From contig JALGQZ010000019.1 in NCBI GenBank assembly GCA_023105745.1, positions 930,001 to 994,000 of the forward strand: a DNA stretch of 64,000 nt, given 5' to 3'. This DNA is from Austropuccinia psidii (taxonomy: Eukaryota > Basidiomycota > Pucciniomycetes > Pucciniales > Sphaerophragmiaceae). Under the pieces are notes generated by a model. That model did not search any database, was not told where the DNA came from, and saw only the letters and a program-made list of their open reading frames with translations. Shown here in pieces: positions 10,090 to 22,013 of the stretch. Every line of letters starts with the position of its first letter. Position 1 is the first letter of the stretch. The translations under genes were made by a program, and so were the position numbers.

Positions 10090-11790
10090 TTTAAATATAA
10101 GAAAAAAATCTTGCAGCCCTTAAAATACCCTGACTACCATCCATTCTATTCCAATTTAATTCCACCAAATTCAGAAAATGCGCTGCTTGGTTCTCCTGAG
10201 GTGGATGGACCTCCTGATATTCATTTAGGAGTATATTGTGTAGGATTATTCATAATTAAATCCACTAGGCTATATGAGCCATATCCCCTGTCATATTGAA
10301 TCATAATTTAAAACTTTGCAGAGAGGCCAAACTTCCTTTTGAAAATCCTATTGTGTGTTCAATCAAAAAAAGAAAGACTGAGATATATAATAATTGATTG
10401 ATTGGTTGATTGATTATGGGAGATATTTGATGTGACACCTCAATAGCAAGGTATTCATTGGGCCTCTAAAGGGTATTCCAACTCATAAAGTATATACTCC
10501 CCTAGGTAGAAAAAATATCAGCCCAGACTGACCCAAACTCCTATTAAGGTATAATTCAGAAGAATACCCACCCTGACTTAAGAAATCCCTTTGTCTTCAA
10601 AACGGACCCATCCGATTGTACATTTATGAATCTGAACACGAAACTGGTCAAAATCTTAAAAAAGCTGTTATCCTTTTTTTTGGTGATAACAAGAAAGCGG
10701 CAAATTTAAAGAGGATAAAAATTCCCAATCATAGAAGACTTCACCATTAAACCCTTGTCGCAGGAATAATGTAATGGTTGTCCTTTCCAAGAACTCGAAA
10801 CACTCAGGAAAACCTTTGAATTTCAATTTTCCTGAAACAAGCAAGAGAGTCTCTGCACCTGGACGTTGCAAAAATTCTGGACCCCTAGTCACCAACACCT
10901 TTATCACTATAAAACATTCTGAAACAACCACACCCTGTCTGATCTGATATTCTCTAGCAAATCAACCCAATCAGGATCCATTGCCATTTCTTCCAAGGCG
11001 CTCAAAGGTTAATTCAAATTGACCTTTATTACTATATTAGAATAAAACACTGGTATCTTTGACAAGGTTGTAGATTTGTAGAAACTGGTGTTTGGTCATG
11101 CGTACCACTTGAACAAAATTGTAATCCCTAAAGTAAAGAAAATTCCTAAAATTCAACTCAGACCGGGGAATTTGGATGTGATTAACTGAGAAATATATAA
11201 AGAGATGATCCAATCAGTCACTAAAACAAATATTGATACTGTTAACATCTTACTGATGTCGGATAACCCTCCTTCCTAATCATGTTTTCACTTCCAACTC
11301 TTCACTCAAGAGCCATCCAAGCATGAGTGCCATAATCAAAGATTCTGGAGATAGAATCAACCTCAGGTTTGGCCATGTGGGTGCAATAAGAATTTCCATC
11401 CACCAAGACAATGTTTCAGCTTATTTACGTCTCTTTATTTTTATCAATTCATAGATGAAATATTTTAGTTCTGAGTGTTTTGGAATGAAACTTCTGGAGA
11501 ATTATGTGAGAGGAAGTTTAGGACCCTTTCAAGTGATAATCAACTCATTTATGGGTTTTTGAAGAATCTAAAAAGATGAGGGTGAAGGATTAAAAAGAAT
11601 TTTTAAGTAAAAACTTTCCGGATTTGGGCCTGAGAGACCACCAAGTACCGCACGGCTAATATCCAAATTAGTTTGCCATACTTTTTGGCTTCTAAGGCAC
11701 AAATCTGGCTAGAAGCGACACCCCCTAATAGGTTATTCCATATTTATATGATCTCACATTTATCACTTTACTGTACCAATGATATCCAGT
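10090..11790. other. Unassigned coding-like debris
   Basis: This stretch has more balanced base composition than its flanks and several medium open segments on both strands. On +: 10111-10299 (Pro-rich start PLKYPDYHPFYSNLIPP), and a stretch around 11080-11280 with KLVFGHAYHLNKIVIPK. On -: 10668-10931, and about 40 codons around 11640-11710 with GVASSQICALEAKKYGK. None carries a motif I can name. It may be a decayed non-LTR or other retroelement. Direction of coding is undecided. Confidence 0.3.
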
Positions 11791-12265
11791 TGTTTACTCC
11801 CTTCAGTTAGGATAAGCTGAATATTTCATTAAAAGACATGAATCTAACTCGTTACCACACGTTTATTTTTTATTCAAGTTTCTACTGAGACTGCCCAATG
11901 GAAATTTAATTACAAACCAATATGATCAATACTCATTTATATTTTGTCTCGAAACTTCTCCATTTTTCTTTTTTATTTAAATTTATTCTGAATTTAAAGT
12001 TTCATTTGATTAAATTATCTTAATTTTAATCTTTTTTCTGAAATAATAGCTAAGAAGTTTTTTTTAATTTTATCCCCTTAGATAAATTATTTAATCAACA
12101 ATTAAATTAAAAATGTTGATGTTATACAACAACCATAGGAATTACTTTCATTAAGCCAATCTTATTAATTCAATTAAATCAATAAATTTATGTTTACCCT
12201 ATTTATTAATTAGTTAATCACTATCACAACTGAATGAAATAATTTTTTTTGAAACTTTTAACCAT
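11791..12265. other. AT-rich spacer
   Basis: Very AT-rich, with no recognisable gene or repeat. Confidence 0.4.
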
Positions 12266-14400
12266 ATGGACTTGCAACAAGAAAGCTCCCAAGATTATGA
12301 AGTAAATGAAGCATATGAAAAAGAAGGAAATTATGAAAACCACTTTCCCAAAGGAACTAATAATGTAATAAAGAGCCATCATATTAGATCAAATGTCCAA
12401 TATTATTTCAAAGTTTCCATTTTTATGTATAATTTAATTTTCCATTATTAAGAATTCTAATTATTAATTGTATTTTGAAACATCATCCAATCAAAAAATA
12501 ACTCCAGTCAATGAATGGATAGAGTGAAAAGGCAATTTTTATTTTACTTGAAAATGTTTTCATCTTAGGAAAGTGAATTTATATTTATCTATAAGTGATT
12601 TATTATTATTAAAAATCTGTTTTTTTATTATCAGTGTAAAGTTAACCATTATTGGTTTCAAAACCTCAAAACTCAACAAACATCACTAAATATTCTGTGG
12701 CCAATTCGATTCTTGGGCTAACAAAGCCCCGGTCTCTATTGATACCGAAATGGGTGTGCAATTAGCAGCTGAGGGGAAAGGAGTAATTCTGAAAGACTTG
12801 GTCAAAGCCCTAGTGGCCATAAAAGCATCTTTTTTCAATGTTTGAAAACCCAAGGTTCCAAAGTTCTTTGAAACCTTTGGCGCCCAAATTTAAATGACCT
12901 CGTCAATGGCCACCCAATTTTATTAAAAAGGAAAGTATAAATTTACTAAAGAGGTCAAGAGATTACCTTTTTATGCCGTTATTTTCGGTGAAATTGATTG
13001 TTGGGCAACCAAAGCTCCAAGAAAAACTTATTTAGAAATTGTAATTCAATGGATTAATTCATTGAATTTTTTGTTTCACAGGGCACTGGTATCCTTGGAG
13101 TTAAGACTTTCTATGTTGGGTTAACTTGGGAATTTATGGTCACAATAAACATATTTGTTAAGACCACGCATGGTTAACATACAGGAGATGCTTTCTCATG
13201 GGAATTTTGGGAATCTATTTCTGAGAGAGACAGGATAAATAATTTATACAGTTTGGCAGGAAATAATGGATCCAAAAACACGTAAATTATGAATCAATTG
13301 GAACAAAAATATTCTAGACTTAATATAACATGGGACAAAGACAAAAAATATCATCAATGTTCCTTTCACATACTTAATTTTGTTGAAAAAGATTTTCTAA
13401 TGTATATGGGTGAACCTTCCGATGAATACTATGAATTTTTTGATGCTTATTTGGCAAATGAAAAGGTGCCCATAGATGAAAGTGATAATGAAATAAAACC
13501 AAGTACAAAAGACATAAAGTATTAGTGAGATCAATGTCATAGAATTTTTCAGCTTCTGATATTGAATATGTTGATCAAAAAAGCAACCATCAAAGAGGTA
13601 CAGAAGAAATCAGGTAAAGTTTCTAAAAAAGGGAGGACAAAAACTTTCAATAAAGCCACCCTTGAAAAACAAGATAAATAGAATTAGTTGCAATTAATTA
13701 ATGATAAAATACGAAACAATTATCAAGAACACGATTAATTATAACTGGTACCAGTAATTCAACCACCAGGTAAGCCATTAATTTTATTTTGGACATTTTG
13801 TAAGCTTATCAATTAACAAATGAAATTTGGTTATTTTCATAGGAAAAAGGACTATTGTTTGTCAGATTAGGTATCTTTTCTCACAAACCCAAGGTTCAGA
13901 TAAGCAACAAGAATTTTTCATACGAGCACCAAATAAAAAAAGGGAACCCAAAAAATTACCAATCAAAATCCCCATGATTAAATGGAAGAATCTTCTCAAA
14001 CAAATTCAGAATTGACAACAACTGAAACTCTCAATTCAAATATACACAAGATTACCTCAAAAAATGGAATATCTACTTTCAGAAGAAGTTTAGTGTGCGA
14101 TAGAATACATGGAACCAATTTTATTGATATCGAAGAAAAAATTTAACATATTTCAATTTCAATCAAACACCCCAAAAAAACACTTGGTTTTTCCATATTA
14201 TCAGGTAATTTTGAATCACCCAAATAATTATGCTAATGTCAGTCCCCATACATCGAGGAGGGCTTATGAAGCTGCACATTTAAAGCTTAAAAAATATTAA
14301 AATCTGTGATTTCTTATAGTCCAACTTCAGACCAATATTTGACCATATATACAGCTTTGACATGTACTGCGAAGACAAAAATTATTGTGAGGCAGTCTTG
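12266..14400 (+). pseudogene. hAT-superfamily transposase relic A
   Basis: Broken hAT transposase read on + in several frames. A possible acidic N-terminus (12266-12451, MDLQQESSQDYEV) precedes QFDSWANKAPVSIDTEMG (12690-12750) and DLVKALVAIKAS. Near 12990-13095 comes IDCWATKAPRKTYLEIVIQW, the hAT block before the first catalytic Asp. Then TGDAFSWEFWES and SLAGNNGSKNT, where hATs normally have TGDNxSNN, so the catalytic Asp reads Asn. An open stretch (13289-13525) carries NQLEQKYSRLNITWDKDK and CSFHILNF, matching the CxxH...N block. After a likely 73-nt intron (13770-13842) follow VCQIRYLFSQTQGSDKQQ, KLPIKIPMIKWKNLLKQ, EYMEPIL, VFPYYQVILNHPNNYA, EAAHLKLKKY and SDQYLTIYTALTC near 14330-14375. 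The C-terminal dimerisation domain is missing: the relic ends where the oppositely oriented relic B begins. Superfamily call secure. Confidence 0.78.
13770..13842 (+). other. Probable intron in hAT relic A
   Basis: A GTAAGC donor and TTCATAG acceptor bracket 73 bases with TTAAC at 13813-13817. Coding similarity to the hAT core resumes right after it (KRTIVCQIRYLFSQT). Confidence 0.5.
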
Positions 14401-14639
14401 ATATTTTAACTTACAAAACTTCTTAAATAATAGGAAAGAAGGACTATGAGTTAAATTATATAGTTCAAATATCTGAACAAAATGAAATAATCAAAAAACA
14501 TTTTGTAATTCTAAAAATTTACACATCAAAATTGTTTAGGAAATTAATAAGCATTTCAAATAGGTAGTAATTCATATTATAATTTCTGAAGGAATTGATT
14601 TTTGAGCCATTATTTGAAAATTTCAAATGGGAAATATTT

Positions 14640-16350
14640 CCTTATCTTAATTAGGCACAGAAAGGAGATTTAAGTTTGCCACTTTGTACAACCATTCCAC
14701 AGAAGCTTGGTAGGTGGGAATGGTCAAGTATTGCAGTGAAATCTCACCAAGGAATAGGGAGTTACCTATAGTTATTTTTCACTGAAGAATCTTTGATTAG
14801 TTAATTTGAGAACGTTGGAAGAAAGTTTTGAACACACCTTCCAAGACTCAATAGGTTGTTAAACCTTAGCTAAGTGATGAAGAGTTTGTAAGTATGAAAC
14901 CACCTCCTTCTTATTTGAATCAAAAGACTTAAAATCATTATTTGAGTGGTGTTTCATTGAGATGATTGGGAAGGTACATAATTTCTGAATCACTCAGACG
15001 CTCTGGTGGCTTATTGCAAGGAGGTCCATGAAGCTTGTTGTGAGATATTGGCACATCAATGAGAAAGTACCTCAAGAGCCACTTTGTATCAATTAATTGG
15101 AACCACCACACCACTGAATATATCCTTGCAATACTTGAGGTTCAGTAAAATTTCTATTAATGAGTAAGTTCTCTCAGCTTATAAGTCAAACTATTTCCAA
15201 ATCCTAAGGTGTACTGCTTCAAAAGTGGTTTTCGAAGTATTCAGGCTTAAGAGTTCATAATGTGCCAGTCAATTGATGGTGACTTGATAGTAAGGTAGGA
15301 CCAAGTTTTTTTGGTGATTTTGACTGTAATATATTAAAAAACTCTTTAAGTATTTCACAAATTGGCTGTATTAACTCTATTTTGATCCACGTCTGCTCAC
15401 TGATTTCATACTTGGCTTAATAAGGTTTATTTGTATATAGATCAATTGATAATTTAAACAGTTTCACAGGGGATATCTGATTAAAAAAAAATTCCAGAAA
15501 GTCATAATAATGGTGATGGGCAGAAGCTTTAGATCATCTGTCTTTTATCTGGACTGAATGAATGCCTCCCTTTTATTAGGAGAGCCTTTAATATGAGAGA
15601 ACAGATTACAAAGAGCTAATACAACAGTTTTAGATTCTCATTTTAAAAACCCAAAAGCCTTGTTGAGCTATCGTCATCAAAAATATCAGCAAAGAAAATA
15701 AATACCCAGGGTGTGACCACATGGCCAGTGCAGAAATGGAATTGGTCAGGTTTTTTCCTGTTAATATTAATCCCAGAATATTTCTGTTGAAGGGATTTTC
15801 ATGATTTCAGGATTATTTGCTGCATTATCCCCCATAATACTATACAACAAGTAAATCATACCTCATTCAGATAGGGATTCCCATACTATTCATGCCAAGG
15901 CTGAAACACTGTTTGTTCCTGTTATATTCCTCAGTGGAAGTCAAATGTGAGAAATCCTTGATCTGTGATAGATAAATATCAGTGAAAGCACTCACATGAA
16001 ATGACATCAATGACTTGTGAAACCTATAATCCACTGGATTAATCTATTGAATAATGGTGGCCAAATATATCTGGGATTGGCTTTTGGTGGTCCAAAATTC
16101 AATAGATTAACATATTCTTTTATCAGCTGGTAATTTGTCAACATTAAAAATCAGATGATTTTTGTACTCAAAGTAAGATTTAGAGGAAACCATAGAAATT
16201 CCTTGTTGGGTTCAGATGAGATTAGGGGAACTACATTATAGGATCTCACACAGATGTGGCAGCTCAAAAGCTGGATGGCCACCAACACCTTCATGAGGTC
16301 CCCTTTGAGGACACCTGTTTCTTCAGAATCCAAGAAAGCCCCCATATTCG
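14640..16350 (-). pseudogene. hAT-superfamily transposase relic B
   Basis: A second hAT relic on the opposite strand. Reading from 16350: SIDTNMGAFLDSEETGV and DLMKVLVAIQ (16345-16240), similar to a block in relic A; then IEFWTTKSQSQIYLATIIQ (about 16115-16060) and HKSLMSF; then IMGDNAANNPEIM (about 15840-15800), the Asp motif, preserved here. Next come a broken HWPCGHTLG trace of the CxxH block, KLSIDLYTNKPY and KYEISEQTWIKIELIQPICE (about 15440-15360), QSKSPKKLG, and finally GEISLQYLTIPTYQASVEWL (about 14755-14680), equivalent to the IPASSAxxER heart of the hATC dimerisation domain. Frame changes and stops throughout. It meets relic A tail to tail near 14400-14640. The extent at the N-terminal side is uncertain. 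Confidence 0.7.
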
Positions 16351-17588
16351 TATCAATTGATCCTGGTTAACATTTTTCACAAGAGTGAACCATTCCAAAG
16401 CATCTTGTCAGGTGTTTGATGAGATTCAAGGTGTTTTTAACTAGAATTTTAATGTAAACACTATTTCAAAAGAATCAATGGTCAGAGATGGGTAAGAAAA
16501 AAACATTAAAACATGACTTGTTTGCAATTACGAAATTGGTAAATATAATAATATGAACCCTTTTCATAAACCCAATAACTATTGGGGTTGATGATATAAA
16601 TCGGAGGGATATATGTTGCTATAATGGTAAAACTTTATTGATTGAGTTTCGAGATTCAAACCATAAAATAATTGTAAATTTTTTAATGTGAACATTGTCA
16701 TTTTGATGATTTTACAGATCATTCAGTGGGGTTACTTCAAAACTTGGAGAATCCCGAGTGAAATGTTATTTGTCTTCATTGGATTCATATTTTTCAGAGG
16801 AGGGGTTGTGGTAAGGAATTATATGAAGAAACTGCTCCATCTTTTCAAATGGTCAATGGGAAAATAAATGAGCTGTTTTTCTTCTTTTATATTTGATGAG
16901 CAACTAATTGTATTGAAATAAAATGAGAAACAAGAGATGTTAAAAAAATGAAAACCATTTACTGATTTTTCAGACATTTTTTAACACAATAAAATGAAAA
17001 TAAAGGTTATGAAACAAGTTGATTTGGTTAATAATAAGTAAAAAGGTAAGGTTAATTCAAGATAAATTATAAAAGAGACCCAAATAAGATTTAATAATAG
17101 GTGAAAAAATAAGAGAAAAAGATGCAATAAGAAATTGAAGAAATAAGCTTACTGGAGCTTGTATGCGAGAAGAGCGATATGAAGAGATGGTGAAGAAATT
17201 TGGGTACCCCATGGATATGACATGAGTACATACTTGTTTGGTTTAAGAAACCCAAAGGGGCTTTTATTTCTGGTTGGGACTCCTTTTAGAGATTGGCGGG
17301 TTGGAGATAATCTGGCCTTAATTCTTATTTGGATTTTGTTGGTTATTATCCAATGACTGGAATAACCAGGGATCCAGCCTTGATCTCTAGCACCCCAGGC
17401 AGGAATTTTCAGCTGTTATTTTACAGAGTAACAATTTAAGTAGTACTGCAATAAGTAGTTGTTTTACTTTGAAGTACAGCTATATGACTGAAAATGACTC
17501 ACATTAGTTGTATTGCCTACAACCCATATAACAGATTTAAGATAGGAATATGAAGTATATACTTCATATCCATTATATACTCAGAATA
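16351..17588. other. Spacer with no assigned gene
   Basis: Only weak coding-like fragments. Bases 17160-17410 are less AT-rich and may be the end of some repeat, but nothing identifies it. A 22-bp palindrome lies at 17548-17569, just outside the copia LTR. Confidence 0.35.
17548..17569. repeat. Perfect 22-bp palindrome
   Basis: Bases 17548-17569 read identically on both strands (centre GTATAC). It lies about 20 bases outside the left edge of the copia LTR similarity. Confidence 0.75.
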
Positions 17589-17979
17589 TTTTATTATTAT
17601 ACAAAATTCTAGCAAGCTCAAAGGACTATTGGAATAAGAAATTTTAATTTTAATTTTTACCAATTGATAATATTAGCTTAAAATGATCTAAAATTGTGTG
17701 ATTTTATTACCAACTATAATTTCCTCTATAGTGAGATTAGCATACCTATTGAAAAAACAATATATATATATATATAGATATAGATATAGATAGATAGATT
17801 AGTGAAAATTGGTAAGAATTAGTAAGGAAAATATCTCCCCTGAGCAGATATTATTTCATGTTGAGCTTTTTATTTCTGCAATCAAGAATTTTTTGTGAAT
17901 ATTAAATTTGATATATCATTATATTAGGTTTATTATTATTGTATTCTATGGACTTGATACAATAATTCCCTCCATAACA
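17589..17979 (-). repeat. Copia 3' LTR
   Basis: Matches 22014-22408 along its length. The best block, TATAGTGAGATTAGC plus TACCTATT near 17730-17755, is almost identical in both copies (22173-22200). On - it would start TGTTATGGAGGG. A (TA)n/(GATA)n microsatellite at 17759-17802 has expanded inside this copy only. Confidence 0.8.
17759..17802. repeat. (TA)n and GATA microsatellite within the LTR
   Basis: TATATATA runs into repeats of GATATA and GATA. The matching place in the other LTR has only a short TTTATATATATT, so the expansion came after insertion. Confidence 0.8.
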
Positions 17980-18039
17980 CATAATATAAAATCAATTTAA
18001 GAAACAAATTGAGAAGTCTTCAAGCTGAAAATTGGTTTA

Positions 18040-18600
18040 GTCGAGATATCAGCAAGTTGTTTGTTCATGGAGGCCCATCTTAAGGCCAACCTTCCTGCGG
18101 AAATATATTCATTAGTGATATTAAGGGCTCTAATCAAGTGACATGTTTATTTGTTATTAATCAAGTCAGTTGAAATCCCAAAACCCATTATATTTTAAGA
18201 TGATAAAGTATTAATTTAGCTCCCTAAAATACTTTGCATCAAATTTGATAGCCAGAGAGTTTCCTTTTCCACAAGCAGTAATGCAGTATACTCCTCTTGG
18301 GCTATTTATGAGGCTATTGCAGTGTGAAGTTTTGATTGCAAAGGGACTGGATTTATTCCATTCAGAATAATATATCTACATCTTGAATTATCTCCCTCTC
18401 CTCCCCAGTTTGAATAAACAGTAAAATTCATTTCAAATGAGTTATTTTTCTTGTGAATTAGTATAACCATGGTTTTTGTCCCACAAAAGTAAGCTATTGG
18501 GTGGTTTAGAGAATTATAATGAAGTCTGTTTATGCTCAGAGAAAATGTTTCCAGGTAATTCAATTAATAAGAGATGTCAGGAAAAGATGCTTGTTCAATC
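18040..18600 (-). pseudogene. Copia RNase H domain relic
   Basis: On -, the block from 18563 downward includes NHPIAYFCGTKTMVILIH, FTVYSNWGGEGDNSRC, then NPVPLQSKLHTAIASS and QEEYTALLLVEKETLWLS, the copia RNase H pattern. In the family the second block normally reads YSDANWGG; here the Asp-Ala pair is missing, so an active-site acid is lost. Further down, LALRWASMNKQLADISTKP matches the usual C-terminal end of copia Pol, just before the LTR. Confidence 0.75.
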
Positions 18601-19520
18601 TATAATAGTTTTACAATTCTCTTTAAATAAGGTTTATCCATATTTTTGAAGGCAAATTTTGATTCGAGCTGACAATCAGTTTGAAATGGTGATTTTTAAA
18701 TAATCTCTCTGGGAGCTAGAATGTTCAGATTATGAATTGAGCCTGGCTGAGATAATGTGAAACCGCCCTCCTTTTTGGTTATAGATATTCCTACCAGTCC
18801 TTTAATCCCTCCTTCCCATTTAATTTTCAAGTGTTTATTTAGTTGTTCCAATATCCAATCAAGAAGTGCTATTTACAAGGCTGTGAGTGCATCATCATCC
18901 AAATTTACTCAGATTAATTACTGTTGATTATAATGGTCTAAATTATAGGCTCTGGGATCCTTCCCATTTCTCTTAAAACCAATTTTAGCAAAATTTCCTT
19001 CAGGAGAATCCACCAACACCAAGACTCCTGTTTCATTCCATAGAGCACATTCTTTAGCTTAAATACTTTGAAATTAAAGAAATTCATAACCAATGGGAGC
19101 TATAGATATACCGGCTTGTCAATTAAACTGTGTAAGAAAGAAAAATAAACATAAATGGTTTGTACATTTCACTTCTTTAAACATGCAGTAGTAAATAATA
19201 AGCTTAAGTACCTAAAAGTAGGAGTGGTTGAAAATGTCTCATAATAGTTGATGGGATGAGATTTTTGGAATCCTCTTCCCACTAACCTTTCCTTTAATCA
19301 ATCAGGCTTCTCAATAAACATCCACTTGGTTCTAAGAATGATTTCATGGGGTACCTCCTTCGGCATTTCATTCACATCTATTGATTCAAAGATGTCTTCT
19401 TCTCTCATTATCTTTATTTCTTCATTAATAGAAGATTCAAAATTTATTTCATCTTCAAATATCATGGTTTCCCTAAAGCTAGATGGAATTGATACTTCCA
19501 CATTACTTTGAAATGATGCA
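18600..19520 (-). pseudogene. Copia reverse transcriptase relic
   Basis: Starts with an open stretch on - (19501-19298): VSIPSSFRETMIFED, SSINEEIKIMREEDIFES, PHEIILRTKWMFIEKPD, the conserved N-terminus of copia reverse transcriptase. Later on - come APIGYEFL, ETGVLVLVDSPEGNFAKIGF, and VNLDDDALTAL (about 18910-18880), which occupies the place of the YVDD active site, then EQLNKHLKIKWEGGIKGLV and SITKKEGGFTLSQPGSI. Two Asp remain in the active-site block but its surroundings are altered, and stops and frame changes are frequent. Confidence 0.75.
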
Positions 19521-20069
19521 TAGATAAAAAATTGGTCCTGTTGATTGTATTAATTAACCATCAAATTATAAAAGATATTGCGTACTTGTATCGAATTTGA
19601 ACTGCCATTATCTAATTTTCCATCAATATAAAGTACTGATTCATCAAACACAATACTTTCTGACTTGAAAATAGTCTTATCTTTGGGTAGCAAGAATAGC
19701 CATTATCTCAAGTCTTCTGATATTTTTATATGGTAAAAAACTATTTATTTAGGATAAAATTCTTTCCCAAAGTTCCACTCATATAAATATTATTTTTCCT
19801 TCAAAAACACAAGTAGTTCTAATCTGGGGTAATTGTTTTTAAAGGATATCAAAAGATTTTCTGTTGTCTCCTGAATTAAGACATAGATTTAGGGCCCACA
19901 ATGAATGTTTAAAAGAACATGGCCAAAGAAATGGGGGACGTTTCTCTTCCAATAAACATGTTTGATTTGTTCCTTAAATCCTTCTGTTTTGGTGATTCTC
20001 ATATGGCATTTAGTATTGGTGAGCTATACCCTGTTGGACTAAGAAATTATCAAAATAATTGCTCTTGAA

Positions 20070-20420
20070 TTAAGTAATGTCATTAGCTTTTCCCATTTTG
20101 ATTTTGTACAATGTGATATTCAAATACTGCTTAACCCAATCTATGAAATAAATTTTTGCTTTAAATTTGTCAATTAAGGGGATAGAAACCACAAATTGCA
20201 AGAATGTGCCCTGGATCATAAGTATATACTTCTTATGCCTAATACTGGGTTCAAAAAGACCCATCAAGTCAGCTACAATCATGTCACCTAGCTGAGCAAC
20301 TATTTCAACGGAGGATCTATTCACAGGGAAATCCTTATTCTTTGAGATTGAATAATCATGACATATTTTGATTCTGTGAAAGGAAACATTCTAAAATATC
20401 ACTCAAGGTGTTTTATTTAT
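20070..20420 (-). pseudogene. Copia integrase core relic
   Basis: An open stretch on - (20324-20070) begins with NRSSVEIVAQLGDMIVADLM, where Asp of VADLMGLFEP is the first integrase catalytic residue, followed by HKKYILMIQ and FVVSIPLIDKFKAK. Upstream, CHDYSISKNKDFPVNR is the end of the zinc-binding pre-integrase region. The second Asp and the Glu lie in decayed sequence below 20070 and were not identified. Confidence 0.75.
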
Positions 20421-20674
20421 GCATCAAATCTAAATTCCTAATAGATAGATGGGAAATTTTTCATGCCATAAAAAGACTAATACTTTGTGGAAGGGAATTA
20501 TTAGGATTTTAAGAAGAAACAGTAGAAGTTAAAGGCTTAATACTAATTGTTTTATCAGGAGGGGTATCAAAAGGAATAAACCATCTATTATTTTTCTTAA
20601 AAGTATAAAAGGTAGAAGGCCAAGTAGATAACGTAAAAAATGATTGTTGAAAAATATGAAGAATTTTTTTTGTA

Positions 20675-21060
20675 TTAGATGACCAAGAGAAAGTAAAAAA
20701 CCAGGTATACGTTTTCCGTATAAAGCCCCATCAAATTGTAACATACCATATAGTGTATACAATTAAATGATTCAGATGATGTAGTAGAAAATTTCATTCC
20801 AGTTCCCGTCAAGGATGTGAAAAACAAAATATTGCCTACTACAGAGTAAGTTTCCCCAGAATCCAATAATGCCTCATAAAACTCAAGTGAAGGTACCACT
20901 CCAGTTCTAGCAACACTGATTTTTTTATTTTTGGTGTTAGATTTTGCTTCATTTTCTTTAGCATGGACTGGACAATTTGGAGAGCAATGTCCAACTTTTC
21001 CGAAATAATGACAGGGATAAATTGAGCTGGGTGTTCTCAAATTGCTTCTTTGCCATAAAG
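20675..21060 (-). pseudogene. Copia zinc knuckle and protease relic
   Basis: On -, PCHYFGKVGHCSPNCP is a CCHC zinc knuckle in which the second Cys is Phe. About 40 residues on, YEALLDSGETYSVVGN carries the DSG active site of the retroviral-type aspartic protease. Both lie in one open stretch (21040-20675), whose last part has lost the original frame. Order and spacing fit copia gag-pol. Confidence 0.75.
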
Positions 21061-21273
21061 ATTGAATGAACCTGCTCTTAGAACTATTGTAATTATATGA
21101 GCGCCAGGATCTCTGCGATTGTTTCCTCTAATCCCAAATTTGGAAGCAGAAGTGATTCTTTCGAGTTCAGTGCTGTGATTGAAGCTAGGTGAGACAGTAG
21201 ATAGTTGGAGGTACAGAAAATAAAATGGCCAATCTGGTCATTATCTCAGAATCGATTTGTACCAACTGATTTT

Positions 21274-21751
21274 CTAGGTTCTGAATTGCCTCAGTAACCA
21301 AGGTATAAGAGTTGTTGATGTTTTAAACCTGATCCAAACGGTTCTGAAATATGACATTTTTATGAAATACAACAGAAGATCAAGAGAGACGGATAAACCT
21401 ATTCTTAAGAGCTTGATAGATCTGCCAATAATTATAGTTGTGAATAAGCCAGGTGACATATTTGTAAAGATAATTTTCTACACTATGTTGAATGAACAGT
21501 AGTGCGACGAAATTCCTCTTGATTTCATAATCTTCAGTTATTTGTTGAAAGTAATTGGGACCACCCATGAAGTCAGTTGTCCAAGCTAGTATCATATTCC
21601 TTGGCCACATATTGAAATTTTTTCCATCAGCTTGTAGGCGTAGTCTAATCTTTTCATACGAAGAAATGAATTGGTCAAAAAATTCAGCCTGCTTATCTTC
21701 CTCTAGCATAATGTCCATGTCACTATTGGATTTTTCCTTTGATTCAACCAT
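21274..21751 (-). pseudogene. Copia gag relic
   Basis: Open on - from an ATG at 21751 to 21380: an acidic N-terminus (MVESKEKSNSDMDIMLEED), then FDQFISSYEKIRLRLQADGK, NMWPRNMILAWTTDFMGG and IYQALKNRFIRLS, typical of copia gag helical proteins. It is followed by a frame break. The ATG at 21749-21751 is the most upstream Met in the frame and lies about 260 bases from the 5' LTR, a plausible leader length. Confidence 0.65.
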
Positions 21752-22013
21752 GGGTGCAGTGGGATTGAATGTTGAAAATGCTTTTCCGGATCGAGTAGTA
21801 GAGGGTGCCAGTTTAATACAAGTAGGAGCAAAGAAAGAAAGGAAAAATTGTCAGAATGATACAGTAGGGATATCGTAAAGATGAAAAGGAGAACAGAGTT
21901 ATAGAAATAACAAATAGATAAAAACTATAAAATTCTTTTCAATATTTATATAAGTCCTCTGTTGGAGAGGAAAAAAAACGAGGTGAGCTTATTGAGGTAG
22001 GCAGCCCATAACC

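Noticed and set aside
16610..16675. tRNA-like pattern on + (GCTATAATGGTAAAAC ... GATTCAAACC)
   Set aside because: The A-box to B-box spacing is about seven bases too short, and no anticodon or acceptor stem forms.
18306..18563. Open stretch considered as a separate small gene
   Set aside because: It is the RNase H part of the copia element, in frame with the expected domain order.
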